Notes: a model not told the origin generated them from the sequence alone. 64,000 nt of DNA from Candidatus Pantoea edessiphila (GCF_002933355.1 NZ_PDKU01000001.1:124001-188000); one strand, 5' to 3'; numbered from the stretch's first letter, positions 11,296 to 20,862 are shown. Numbers and translations: made by a program.

Positions 11296-12195
11296 TTACT
11301 CCATTATTTTTTCAATTGGTAATACTAAAATTGATCTAGCTCCTAAAGTCTTCAATGTTTCCATTGTTTCCCAAAATAATGTTTCACTACTAACCATATG
11401 CATTGCTACTCGATCACTGTTTCCAGATATGGGGATCACAGTAGGAGATTCTGTTCCAGGAAATAAATTTATTACCTCTTTTAATTTTTCACGTGGTATA
11501 TGTAGTATGATATATTTAGATTCATTTGCTTTAATAACACCTTGAATTCTTGTCATCATCTTTTTTATTAAATCTTGTTTAAATTCAATCATTGTTCCAG
11601 CACGTTGCACAATTACTGCTTTCGAATGATAAACCACTTCAACTTCTTTTAAACCATTTGCTTCTAATGTAGTTCCTGTAGAAATCAAATCACAAATTGC
11701 ATCAGCTAAACTGGCACGTGGAGCTACTTCTACTGAACCATTTAACATGCAAGTTTTAAACACAACACCTTTTTGATCAAGATATCTTTTTAAAAGATGA
11801 GGGTAAGAAGTAGCAATGCGTGCATTATGTAAGCATTTTAATCCAACATATTCATAATTTATTGGCATTGCTATTGATAGACGACATCTACCAAAATCAA
11901 GCCTTCGTAATATAATATATTCTGGATTATCACCTTGTGCTAATCTTGTTAACAATTCTTCTTCAAGAACATTTTCTCCTACTACACCTAAATCTACTAC
12001 GCCATCCATTACAAGACCAGGAATATCGTCATCACGTACGCGTAAAATATCAATTGGTATATTTTCTGCAAGCGCAATTAATCTTTGTTGTTCAAGGTTA
12101 ATTTTAATTCCACATCGCATTAACAATTCTTTTGAATCTTCGCTTAAACGACCAGATTTTTGTATTGCTATGCGCAAACGAGTATTATTCAACAT
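11296..12195 (-). CDS. hisG: ATP phosphoribosyltransferase
   Basis: HisG commits PRPP and ATP to histidine synthesis and is the feedback-controlled first step. The 299-residue protein is the long, self-contained form (E. coli 299), with the PRPP loop [14 protein letters not shown] and a full C-terminal ACT-like regulatory domain (about 225-299), so allosteric inhibition by histidine is probably kept. AGGA lies 5-8 bases before the ATG. It opens the eight-gene operon. The upstream DNA has no run of histidine codons, so the classical his attenuator is not seen. Confidence 0.97.
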   Translation of the reverse strand: MLNNTRLRIAIQKSGRLSEDSKELLMRCGIKINLEQQRLIALAENIPIDILRVRDDDIPGLVMDGVVDLGVVGENVLEEELLTRLAQGDNPEYIILRRLDFGRCRLSIAMPINYEYVGLKCLHNARIATSYPHLLKRYLDQKGVVFKTCMLNGSVEVAPRASLADAICDLISTGTTLEANGLKEVEVVYHSKAVIVQRAGTMIEFKQDLIKKMMTRIQGVIKANESKYIILHIPREKLKEVINLFPGTESPTVIPISGNSDRVAMHMVSSETLFWETMETLKTLGARSILVLPIEKIME

Positions 12196-12669
12196 ATTTC
12201 CTATCTTCTCATTTCATGTATATTTTCTACATAAGATTATTTATATCAATAATTTATTGATATTACGCAATCTATTCAAGTATATTTAGATAGGATATTT
12301 AATAAATATTACTGGAGATTGTATAAAATATGTAGTATGTTTATATAATATAATTACTAAAAATTTTTTGTAAATTAAACAAAAAATATAGATTTAATTA
12401 ACGTATTATATCAATGATATTATGACTTATTAATATTTTTTAATACTATAATTAGTAATAATTAATAATATATAATTAAATTAAAATGTATCATATGTCA
12501 TTTTATTGAGTTTTTATATTTATAAAATTATTGATTGTTTTATGATTTAAGTTATTAGATTTGATTAATGTTAATAATTTGTAAACTTAAGAGATATAAT
12601 TTCGATATTTATTTGATTTTTAAAATGTTATTATTCTTTCAGCAATGTGTTTTTCTATGTTTTTTCATT
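12196..12669. other. gene-free spacer between sbcB and hisG
   Basis: This AT-rich spacer should carry the his operon promoter on the minus strand. I looked on that strand for a short leader frame with consecutive histidine codons and for a GC-rich terminator and found neither. No other structure stands out. Confidence 0.6.
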
Positions 12670-14088
12670 TTATGTAATTATGCTTTTAGCATAAAAATAT
12701 AAAGACCTTAATATTTCAATTTTATTTTGATTATCTTTGTAAGATTTTTTCAATAATTTTATTTCTGATAAAAAACTTTTAATTCTTTTATAATTTAAAT
12801 TAATTTTACAGTGTTTTTTCCAACAAAGCTGTTCTTCGAAACTTAATGTATTAGGATAATTTCTTGCTCGATAACGAAATAAAAGTTCTTTTAATCTATT
12901 ATTTTCAAAATTCAGATTTAATTTAGAAAGTAGTTTCGGTGATGTTCTATGAATTATATTCATTTTAGCTTGATCTGATGAACTAAAAAATCCATCATAT
13001 AATTTAGTATCTACATCTGATGTTATATTTTGTTTTTGCATATTGAAAATTATTAATACTTTTTTTCTTATTTCTGGATTATTATAAATTAATTTTAAAT
13101 TATTAATACAATGAGCACGATCTAATCCTAATCTTATTTCATCCTCTGGACGCAAGACGTTGATGGAAGCTAAAATTGGACACCTATTGATATGCACTAA
13201 TATTAAAGGAATTTTATCTGCAATTTCCTTATTATATTTTTTTTCGTACAAAAATTTTTGTAGAAAAAAAACATCTCTTCTTAATAAAGGATATATATCG
13301 CTAGACAAATCTATCACAATTAGTGTATTACGATTATTTGGATGCCAAGCTAATGGTAAAATTAAACTTATATTATTTCTTGATTTCCCAAATAAATTAG
13401 AAACATGCAATAAAGGTTTCATTCCGACAATATCAATCATCGAGATTATTTTTTCTTTATTACGATTCTTGAATAAATACTCAAAAAGTTTTGGCTGTTT
13501 TTCTTTAACTAATTTTGCTATAGCTATAGTGGCATACACATCAGACATTGCATTGTGTATATTATCATGTTTGATACCGTTAGCTTTTGTTAAATGTTTC
13601 AATTTAAAACTAACAAAACCATCTTTATTTCTTGGCCAATTTATCCCCTCAGGACGTAGTGCATAACACGCACGCATTACATTTAAAAGATCCCAACGTG
13701 AATTACCATTTTTCCAACTCCAAGCATATGGATCATAAAAGTTGCGATAAAAAATATTACGGGTTATTTCATCGTCAAATTGTATATTATTGTAACCTAC
13801 TGTACAAGTTTGCTTAATTGTCAATATGTTATGAATACGTTTGGCAAATTCTGCTTCATTATAACCTTTTTGCATTACTAATTGAGGTATAATACCGTTA
13901 ACGACTACAGATTCAGGCTTAGGTAGATAATCATTTGGTAAGCAACAGTAAAATATTTTAGGTCTAGTAGTGATATTAAATTTATCATCTGTAAATACTC
14001 CAGCAAATTGAGCGGGACGATCAAGAGCAGGATTAGTACCAAAAGTTTCATAATCATGAAAAAAAAATTTGGTTGAATAACAATTCAT
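12670..14088 (-). CDS. sbcB: exodeoxyribonuclease I
   Basis: ExoI degrades single-stranded DNA 3' to 5' and acts in recombination and mismatch repair. The DEDDh exonuclease begins with FHDYETFGTNPALDRPAQ (D12 and E14), followed by GYNNIQFDDE and HNAMSDVYATIA with the third and fourth acidic residues. The SH3-like and helical C-terminal parts follow; 472 residues against 475 in E. coli. A run of nine A/T bases (14059-14067) encodes FFF just before the first catalytic motif and is in frame here. It is a lone gene between hisG and tRNA-Asn. Confidence 0.96.
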   Translation of the reverse strand: MNCYSTKFFFHDYETFGTNPALDRPAQFAGVFTDDKFNITTRPKIFYCCLPNDYLPKPESVVVNGIIPQLVMQKGYNEAEFAKRIHNILTIKQTCTVGYNNIQFDDEITRNIFYRNFYDPYAWSWKNGNSRWDLLNVMRACYALRPEGINWPRNKDGFVSFKLKHLTKANGIKHDNIHNAMSDVYATIAIAKLVKEKQPKLFEYLFKNRNKEKIISMIDIVGMKPLLHVSNLFGKSRNNISLILPLAWHPNNRNTLIVIDLSSDIYPLLRRDVFFLQKFLYEKKYNKEIADKIPLILVHINRCPILASINVLRPEDEIRLGLDRAHCINNLKLIYNNPEIRKKVLIIFNMQKQNITSDVDTKLYDGFFSSSDQAKMNIIHRTSPKLLSKLNLNFENNRLKELLFRYRARNYPNTLSFEEQLCWKKHCKINLNYKRIKSFLSEIKLLKKSYKDNQNKIEILRSLYFYAKSIIT

Positions 14089-14325
14089 CTATTCTACCAT
14101 TTAAATTAAAACGAATAAAAATCTTTTAGTAGTCGGCATTAAGTAACCACTGTATTTTATCATTGAAAGATAAATACATAAATAAAAAATTATGAATTTA
14201 CATCATATTAAATGGTACCTTAATAAAAAAATACTTGAATTGTGAAAATCAATTGAAAAATAATATGAACGAAATAGTTATTCATTTTTTCATGTTAAGA
14301 ACCGTAATAATATCAATTAATTTTG

Positions 14326-14398
14326 CTCCTCTGACTGGACTCGAACCAGTGACATACGGATTAACAGTCCGGCGTTCTACCAACTGAACTACAGAGGA
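14326..14398 (-). tRNA. tRNA-Asn (anticodon GTT)
   Basis: The minus strand gives the acceptor TCCTCTG/CAGAGGA, D-arm GTTC/GAAC, anticodon loop CTGTTAA (anticodon GTT) and T-arm ACTGG/CCAGT, nearly identical to E. coli tRNA-Asn. The outermost pair of the anticodon stem is C opposite T (27-43), a mismatch. The discriminator G is followed by CAA, so the CCA end is not encoded. Confidence 0.95.
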
Positions 14399-14525
14399 AT
14401 TTAATAAACTATTAAAAAACACTGGTAGTATAACTTATATGTTATCAAAAATAAATACAATATGCATCTTTATTGAATAATTATTTATAATAAATGAAAA
14501 TTTTATTTAAAATTGGAGAGAATTA

Positions 14526-14708
14526 ATGCAAATTGGTGATTATGTAATTGTAAAAACTGAAGGTATAAAAAATAGAATAGGAAAAATTTTAGCTATTGAA
14601 CCTGAGCCTTTCAAAAAATCAAAAATGTATTTAATAATATTGGAAGATTTTCCTATAGGAATTTGGTTTTTTGAAGAAATGAATAATATAAAAAAATACG
14701 TTAACTAA
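14526..14708 (+). CDS. dsrB: DsrB family small protein
   Basis: The 60-residue product matches E. coli DsrB (62 residues): an N-terminal beta segment (GDYVIVKTEG), a middle KILAIEPEPF and the strongly conserved MYLIILEDFPIGIWFFEE near residues 37-53. The function of DsrB is not known; in E. coli it lies near the regulatory RNA gene dsrA and rcsA. A GGAGAG ribosome site stands seven bases before the ATG. It is convergent with putA and a hairpin at 14771-14796 separates them. A rare case of a tiny, non-essential gene surviving genome reduction. Confidence 0.85.
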   Translation: MQIGDYVIVKTEGIKNRIGKILAIEPEPFKKSKMYLIILEDFPIGIWFFEEMNNIKKYVN

Positions 14709-14770
14709 AAGATGTAGTATTAATATACGATAATTATAAAAATGTTCATCTTATTTAAGATAATTAAAAT

Positions 14771-14796
14771 GCCATGGAATAAATCTTACCCATGGC
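14771..14796 (+). terminator. terminator between convergent dsrB and putA
   Basis: GCCATGG and CCATGGC pair perfectly around a 12-base loop and are followed on the plus strand by TTTTGTTT; on the minus strand the stem is followed by ATTTTAATT. It is one of the few GC-bearing stems in a spacer and lies exactly between two convergent genes, so it probably ends both transcripts. Confidence 0.75.
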
Positions 14797-14802
14797 TTTT
14801 GT

Positions 14803-17800
14803 TTAATTAATAGTTATAAGATTTGTATTCCCTCCAGCAGCAGTAGTATTAATGCTTACAGAACGTTCAACTAATAAACGTTCAAGAAATATATTAGTTT
14901 CAGTTGAAGCAAAACCTTGTATAGGCACTATCTTATCTACTTGATCTGCAATTTGCTTACAAAGATAACTTAATCGATCTTTACTACCATGAAAAATTAC
15001 AGCATCAAAATCTGATGTAAAAGGATTAGTCATTAATGAAATACGGTTTTTAACTTCTTCAGGTAAATCATTAAATATATTGCGATGTAATTGATCATCT
15101 TGCCAAAGCGCCTTGCCACCTATACTAATAAGAGCAGTTAGCTGAATTAATATATCCTGTTCGTTATAAGCTACGCAAAAAATTTTTTCTCTAGGATATA
15201 ATGAAACAGTATTTCTTTCTCCTGTGGAACTAGGCAAATCAATCATAAATCCAGATTTGGAACAATTATAATAATGTAAGCACAAAGATCCAATTAATGT
15301 TTTATTTTTAGCCCATTTACTGAATGCATAATATGGTAATAGAAGCTCTTTTCGTAATCTGTCATTGATCTCTATAAAACTCAGACCTTGTTGATATATA
15401 GTTGCATTGATTGAATGATTAGGATAACTTGATAATAAACGATAAAGATATAGTGGACCACCTGCCTTAGGACCTGTTCCGGATAAAGCTTCACCACCGA
15501 AAGGTTGTACTCCAACTACTGCACCAATCATATTTCGATTAATATAAACATTGCCAACTTTCGCTTCGGATATTAATTGATGTATGGTTGTATTTACTCT
15601 AGTATGTAAGCCCAATGTTAGTCCATAATTCAACATGTTTATTTGTTTGATTATATTTAACAAATTATCTCTTTTAAATCTAACTATATGTAGTACTGGA
15701 CCAAATATTTCTTCTTGTAAATCGATAATATCATTTATTTCAATAAGAGTAGGTTTTACAAAATTATCACTTAATAATTTGCTATGTTCATTATATTTAT
15801 TTTCTAATGATGATTGATGAATTTTAAATCCCTTGCTATACATGAAATTAATATGGTTATTTATTTTTTTTGTAGCATGTGCATCAATTATAGGACCAAT
15901 ATCAGTAGATAAACTGTCGGGGCTACCAACTTTATATTCTGCTATCGCACCAAGTAACATCTTTATCGTACGATCAGCTACTTCTTCTTGTATACATAGT
16001 AAACGTAATGATGAACACCTTTGACCAGCGCTATCAAAAGCTGATGTTATAACATCTATAACTACTTGTTCAGTAAGAGCAGAAGAATCAACAATCATTG
16101 CATTGATTCCACCAGTTTCAGCTATTAAAGGTATAGGATTTCCTTTTTTATCTAAACGACCAGCTATATTTTTTTGTATTATTTTCGCTACTTTTGTTGA
16201 ACCAGTAAATAAAACACCTTGAATTCTACTATCATTTATTAATGTTTTACCGACAGTTTCTCCTGAACCAGTGAACAATTGTAAGGCTCCAACAGGTATA
16301 CCTGCCATTAATAAAATCTCAACTGCTTTTACAGCAATTATTGGAGTTTGTTCTGCTGGTTTAGCTATAACAGTATTCCCTGTTGCTAATGCAGCAACAA
16401 TTTGGCCTATGAAAATAGCCAACGGAAAATTCCATGGACTGATACAAACTACTGATCCTAAAGGTACGTGCGTGTCGTTATTAAAATTTTTTTTGATTAT
16501 ATTGGAATAATAATATATAAAATCAATAGATTCTCTAACTTCAGATATAGCGTTAATGCAAGTCTTACCTGCTTCACGTATTAAAATACATATAAGTTCA
16601 CTCATTCTATTTTCCATAATCTTAGCAGCACGTTCTAAAATTACAGCTCTTTGTTTTGGTAAGACTTTAGACCAAATTGATCCTGTACTTAAAGAATCTT
16701 CTATTGCTTGATTTATTTGTTTCACATCAGTTTCAAGTACTCTACCGAGAATATCATTTGAAATAGCTGGGTTAACTGCTAGTCGGCTGGTTTTAATATT
16801 AATTAATTTATTTTTAATTATTGGTTTAGCTAAATAAAATATTTCGGTATTTTTTATCAAATCGTTAGCTATTGTAGTTAAGGATTGCTCGTTATTTATA
16901 TTGATACCTTTTGAATTTATTCTTTTATCTCCATATAAACAACGTGGTAGAGGAATTTTTGGATGAGATTTACCGATAGTTCCTTCAATAAGACCAATGT
17001 TTTTTATTGTCTTTACTGGATTTTCGATTAATTCATTAATTGGTATAGATTGATCAATTATTTTGTTAACAAAAGAAGTGTTAGCTCCATTTTCTAATAA
17101 ACGACGTACTAAATACGCTAATAATTTTTCATGTGTACCAACTGGCGCATATATACGACAAGGACGATTAAATTTATTATTTCCCTCTATTTTTTTAGCA
17201 ACTATTTCTTTATACAGAGTTTCTCCCATACCATATAAACACTGAAATTCATATTGTCCTATATAATAATCATTTCCTGCTAATTGATAAATAGTTGATA
17301 AAGTATGAGCATTATGTGTTGCGAATTGTGGATAAATTAAATTAGGAAAAGATAATAGTTTACGAGCACAAGCTATATATGAAACATCAGTATATACTTT
17401 TCTTGTATATACTGGGTAATTCTCAAGTCCATCTATTTGTGCACGCTTAATTTCTGTATCCCAATAAGCACCTTTTACTAAACGAATCATAATGCGATGA
17501 TTACTACGCTGTGCTAGATCAATTAATTCATCTATTACAAATATACATCTTTTCATATAAGACTGAATGACAAATCCTATACCATTCCAATTTTTCAAAG
17601 CTGGTTCAAAACATAGTTTTTCTAATAAATCTAATGATAATTCAAGGCGCTCAGATTCTTCTGCATCTATATTAATTCCTATATTATAAGAATGAGCTAG
17701 CAATGCTAATGACTTTAAATTGGAGTAAAGTTCTTCTATAATGCGTGAGTATTGTGTCCTGGTATAACGAGGATGAAGAGCTGATAATTTTATTGAAATT

Positions 17801-18780
17801 CCTGGTCCTTCATAAATTCCAAAATCTTTAGAAGCTTTTCCTATAGCATGAATAGCTTCTGTATAAGATCTTAAATATTTTTTAGCATCACTATCAGTTA
17901 AAGCTGCTTCACCTAACATATCATATGAAAAACTAAATCCACTTTTTTCTAATTTAAGAGAATTACTTAACGCCTTATCAATATTCTCTCCGATTACAAA
18001 TTGTTTTCCTAAAAGACGTATTGTGATATTTACAGCTTTACGTATTAAAGGACTACTATGTGTAAAAATTTTACTTCTCAATTTTTTATAAAATGAATTT
18101 GACACATGTTGATTATCATTAACTAACATTAGTTTTTTGATAAAGATTAGCCCTCGAGTCATTAGATTAACAATTAAAGTATTATTATTATTTAAATGTA
18201 AATCCCATTGACCACTCTTTATTTTATCATAAATCAATATATCACGCATTTGATTATCTGGAATTCGTAATAATGCTTCAGCCAAGCACATTAAAGAAAT
18301 ACCTTCTTCAGATGATAATGGAAAATTTTTCAATAAATTTTGCACTATTCCAGAAGTTTTATTAGTATTTATACTTTCTTGTCTCAATTTACTAGACAGT
18401 CTTAAAGCTAAAGCATGAATTTTTTTATTCAAAGTATCATCAATAATACATTGTTCTAGTAAAACAGGTATCAATTCCATTTCAGAAGTACACCAATTTT
18501 TTGTCACAATGGATCTAGTGGTTGATTGTGGTACAATTTCATTTAATAATTCTAAAAATGGTTGATATATTCGGTCTGAAGTTATTCGTTCACTGTTATT
18601 TAAAGAAAAATGATATAAAGAAATTTCTGGTAAAGTCTTTCCTCCTTCAATTTGAATTAAGTAACTGAAAATAGCTTGTTTGATTAGCCAATTAGGTGTT
18701 TGATTAATACTTTGAGCGGCTATTTTGATACGCTTATGAGTAGAATTATCTAAACCTATACCCATGGTAATTATACCCAT
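14803..18780 (-). CDS. putA: trifunctional PutA: proline dehydrogenase / P5C dehydrogenase with N-terminal RHH domain
   Basis: PutA oxidises proline to glutamate in two steps at the inner membrane, feeding electrons to quinone and NAD. The 1325-residue protein spans the full E. coli form (1320): an N-terminal ribbon-helix-helix (about 1-47), the FAD proline dehydrogenase barrel (about 260-610, with MIRLVKGAYWD, ATHNAHTL and YAPVGTHE) and the aldehyde dehydrogenase (about 650-1130, with WNFPLAIF, LIAETGG and the catalytic cysteine in SAGQRCSSLR), then the C-terminal domain with FDAVIFHG. In the RHH strand, Thr5 is kept but the residue matching E. coli Lys9 is Gly. It is divergent from putP. 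The start at 18780 gives MGIITMG, matching the family. Confidence 0.96.
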   Translation of the reverse strand: MGIITMGIGLDNSTHKRIKIAAQSINQTPNWLIKQAIFSYLIQIEGGKTLPEISLYHFSLNNSERITSDRIYQPFLELLNEIVPQSTTRSIVTKNWCTSEMELIPVLLEQCIIDDTLNKKIHALALRLSSKLRQESINTNKTSGIVQNLLKNFPLSSEEGISLMCLAEALLRIPDNQMRDILIYDKIKSGQWDLHLNNNNTLIVNLMTRGLIFIKKLMLVNDNQHVSNSFYKKLRSKIFTHSSPLIRKAVNITIRLLGKQFVIGENIDKALSNSLKLEKSGFSFSYDMLGEAALTDSDAKKYLRSYTEAIHAIGKASKDFGIYEGPGISIKLSALHPRYTRTQYSRIIEELYSNLKSLALLAHSYNIGINIDAEESERLELSLDLLEKLCFEPALKNWNGIGFVIQSYMKRCIFVIDELIDLAQRSNHRIMIRLVKGAYWDTEIKRAQIDGLENYPVYTRKVYTDVSYIACARKLLSFPNLIYPQFATHNAHTLSTIYQLAGNDYYIGQYEFQCLYGMGETLYKEIVAKKIEGNNKFNRPCRIYAPVGTHEKLLAYLVRRLLENGANTSFVNKIIDQSIPINELIENPVKTIKNIGLIEGTIGKSHPKIPLPRCLYGDKRINSKGININNEQSLTTIANDLIKNTEIFYLAKPIIKNKLINIKTSRLAVNPAISNDILGRVLETDVKQINQAIEDSLSTGSIWSKVLPKQRAVILERAAKIMENRMSELICILIREAGKTCINAISEVRESIDFIYYYSNIIKKNFNNDTHVPLGSVVCISPWNFPLAIFIGQIVAALATGNTVIAKPAEQTPIIAVKAVEILLMAGIPVGALQLFTGSGETVGKTLINDSRIQGVLFTGSTKVAKIIQKNIAGRLDKKGNPIPLIAETGGINAMIVDSSALTEQVVIDVITSAFDSAGQRCSSLRLLCIQEEVADRTIKMLLGAIAEYKVGSPDSLSTDIGPIIDAHATKKINNHINFMYSKGFKIHQSSLENKYNEHSKLLSDNFVKPTLIEINDIIDLQEEIFGPVLHIVRFKRDNLLNIIKQINMLNYGLTLGLHTRVNTTIHQLISEAKVGNVYINRNMIGAVVGVQPFGGEALSGTGPKAGGPLYLYRLLSSYPNHSINATIYQQGLSFIEINDRLRKELLLPYYAFSKWAKNKTLIGSLCLHYYNCSKSGFMIDLPSSTGERNTVSLYPREKIFCVAYNEQDILIQLTALISIGGKALWQDDQLHRNIFNDLPEEVKNRISLMTNPFTSDFDAVIFHGSKDRLSYLCKQIADQVDKIVPIQGFASTETNIFLERLLVERSVSINTTAAGGNTNLITIN

Positions 18781-19215
18781 GATTCCAGTGCTCCTTAAAA
18801 TTATTTATTTTTAATAATCTGTTATTTATAAACAATATTTAATTTTTTGTTTATCTCTCTTTACTTTATAGAAAAATTTTATGTTGTTATGTATCATGTT
18901 TTTTACTATTATTTACAATAAAAGGTCATTAAAATAACTTTAACTAAAAATATAAAGATCTTAACAAACATAAGTGTGCTCGGTTTTTTATCTATAATAT
19001 CAGAAAGCAAATTTCATCAAATGTATATATTTTTAATAATATATATGTTTAATATACCATATTATGACACGCTTTTCCGTGTAGATTTATACTTTAATTG
19101 GTTGGGTGAATCTCTTAACAAAAAAATGACTAGTATGATTATCTATCCTGAAAAATTGTGAATTAAAAATAATTTATTAATAATAAATAAATTATTTCAA
19201 TAGATTGGAGAACGT
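18781..19215. promoter_or_regulatory. divergent putA-putP promoter region
   Basis: This 435-base spacer lies between the two divergent proline genes, as in E. coli, and must hold both promoters. In E. coli PutA represses here through GTTGCA boxes; I find no exact GTTGCA or TGCAAC on either strand in this spacer. A short open frame at 18976-19161 has no similarity and is not credited. Nothing else was recognised. Confidence 0.6.
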
Positions 19216-20700
19216 ATGATTTTAAATGTACCAATGGTAGTGACTTTTATAGTATATATTGTTGGAATGTTAATGATAGGCTTTATTGCTTATCGTTCTA
19301 CTAAAAGTTTTGATGATTATATTCTAGGTGGACGTAGTCTTGGAAGCGTAGTAACTGCTCTTTCAACTGGTGCATCGGATATGAGTGGTTGGTTATTAAT
19401 GGGTTTGCCTGGAGCTATTTATCTATCTGGTATTTCCGAAATCTGGATTGCTGTTGGTTTAACAATTGGCGCATGGCTAAATTGGAAAATTGTTGCTGGT
19501 AGATTACGTGTTCAAACTGAATATCATAATAATGCATTGACTTTACCCGATTTTTTCACTAATCGTTTTGAAGATAATAGTAAAGTTTTACTGATTGTAT
19601 CTGTTATAATTATTTTAATCTTTTTTACAGTTTATTGTTCTTCAGGTATAGTAGCAGGTGCTAGATTGTTTGAAAGTACATTTAATATTAGTTATTCATC
19701 TGCTTTAATAATAGGTGCCATTACTACAATCACTTATACTTTAATTGGTGGGTTTTTAGCCGTTAGTTGGACTGATACTGTACAAGCCAGTTTGATGATT
19801 TTTGCATTAATATTAACTCCTATTATGGTGATTATTGCATCAGGTGGATTGGGTAACTCAATATCAGTAATTGAAGCTAAAAATTTATCAAATATTGATA
19901 TAATTAAAGGTTTAAGTTCTATCAAGATAATTTCTCTACTAGGATGGGGTTTAGGTTATTTTGGCCAACCTCATATTTTAGCACGTTTTATGGCTGCTAA
20001 ATCTCACAATTCAATTTCTACAGCAAGTAAAATAAGTATGACATGGATGATATTATGTTTAATAGGTGCAATATCAGTTGGTTTTTTCGGTATTGCATAT
20101 TTTGAAAATAATCCAGAACAATCTAGTGTAGTTATTGAAAATAGTGAACGTATCTTTATTGAATTAGCTCTTTTATTATTTAATCCATGGATTTCTGGAA
20201 TTTTACTTTCTGCAATTCTTGCAGCTATAATGTCTACTTTAAGTTGTCAGTTATTAGTATGTTCAAGTGCTTTAACTGAAGACCTATATAAGAATTTTCT
20301 TAACAAAAATGCAACTCAAAAACAATTAGTATGGATAGGACGTTGTATGGTTTTATTAATATCAGTTATTGCTATTGCTTTAGCAATTAATCCAAACAAT
20401 CTAGTACTGAGTTTAGTAAGTTATGCTTGGGCAGGTTTTGGTGCATCATTTGGTCCGGTAGTACTTTTTAGTGTATGCTGGAAACGTATGAACCGTAATG
20501 GTGCGTTAGCAGGTATGCTAGTAGGTGTACTCACAGTACTATTATGGAAAAAATATGGTTGGAATGATTTATATGAAATTATTCCAGGTTTTGTATTTGC
20601 TAGTGTAGCTATTGTAATAGTTAGTTTAATCGGGGAAAAACCATCTAATAAAATTATTGAACGTTTTGATTTAGCAACTTCTAAACTTCACAGGAAATGA
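19216..20700 (+). CDS. putP: sodium/proline symporter
   Basis: PutP is a solute:sodium symporter family transporter that imports proline with Na+. The 494 residues (E. coli 502) form the usual run of about 13 hydrophobic helices. R40, D55 and S57 in GGRSLGSVVTALSTGASDMS are kept at E. coli numbering; these are known determinants of proline and sodium transport. The later AAIMSTLSCQLL segment is also present. TGGAG precedes the ATG by six bases. It works with PutA: uptake followed by oxidation of proline as a carbon, nitrogen and energy source. Confidence 0.96.
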   Translation: MILNVPMVVTFIVYIVGMLMIGFIAYRSTKSFDDYILGGRSLGSVVTALSTGASDMSGWLLMGLPGAIYLSGISEIWIAVGLTIGAWLNWKIVAGRLRVQTEYHNNALTLPDFFTNRFEDNSKVLLIVSVIIILIFFTVYCSSGIVAGARLFESTFNISYSSALIIGAITTITYTLIGGFLAVSWTDTVQASLMIFALILTPIMVIIASGGLGNSISVIEAKNLSNIDIIKGLSSIKIISLLGWGLGYFGQPHILARFMAAKSHNSISTASKISMTWMILCLIGAISVGFFGIAYFENNPEQSSVVIENSERIFIELALLLFNPWISGILLSAILAAIMSTLSCQLLVCSSALTEDLYKNFLNKNATQKQLVWIGRCMVLLISVIAIALAINPNNLVLSLVSYAWAGFGASFGPVVLFSVCWKRMNRNGALAGMLVGVLTVLLWKKYGWNDLYEIIPGFVFASVAIVIVSLIGEKPSNKIIERFDLATSKLHRK

Positions 20701-20703
20701 ATT

Positions 20704-20719
20704 TTAGTTAATTAACTAA
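20704..20719. repeat. 16-base perfect palindrome after putP
   Basis: TTAGTTAATTAACTAA is its own reverse complement and begins four bases after the putP stop. It could form a weak stem between convergent putP and tRNA-Ser, but there is no proper loop and no T-run, so a terminator role is only possible. Confidence 0.35.
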
Positions 20720-20776
20720 TCTTTAACTTTAATCAGATATATTGTATATTATTTTACATTTTTTATATATGATTGA

Positions 20777-20862
20777 CGGTGAGAGAGGGATTCGAACCCT
20801 CGATACGTTTTTCGTATACACATTTTCCAGACGTGCTCCTTTAACCACTCGGACATCTCACC
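20777..20862 (-). tRNA. tRNA-Ser (anticodon GGA)
   Basis: A class II tRNA on the minus strand: acceptor GGTGAGA/TCTCACC, anticodon stem CACGT/ATGTG with loop CTGGAAA (anticodon GGA), a long variable arm TATACG-AAAAA-CGTATC, and T-arm CGAGGG/CCCTC. It is close to the E. coli serine tRNA with this anticodon, which also lies not far from put in E. coli. The discriminator G is followed by TCA, so CCA is not encoded. Confidence 0.95.

Noticed and set aside
11044-11545. Plus-strand frames opposite hisD and hisG
   Set aside because: These are antisense shadows of strongly conserved his genes.
18976-19161. 61-codon frame in the putA-putP spacer
   Set aside because: No ribosome site, no recognisable similarity, and AT-rich random composition; the spacer is expected to be regulatory.
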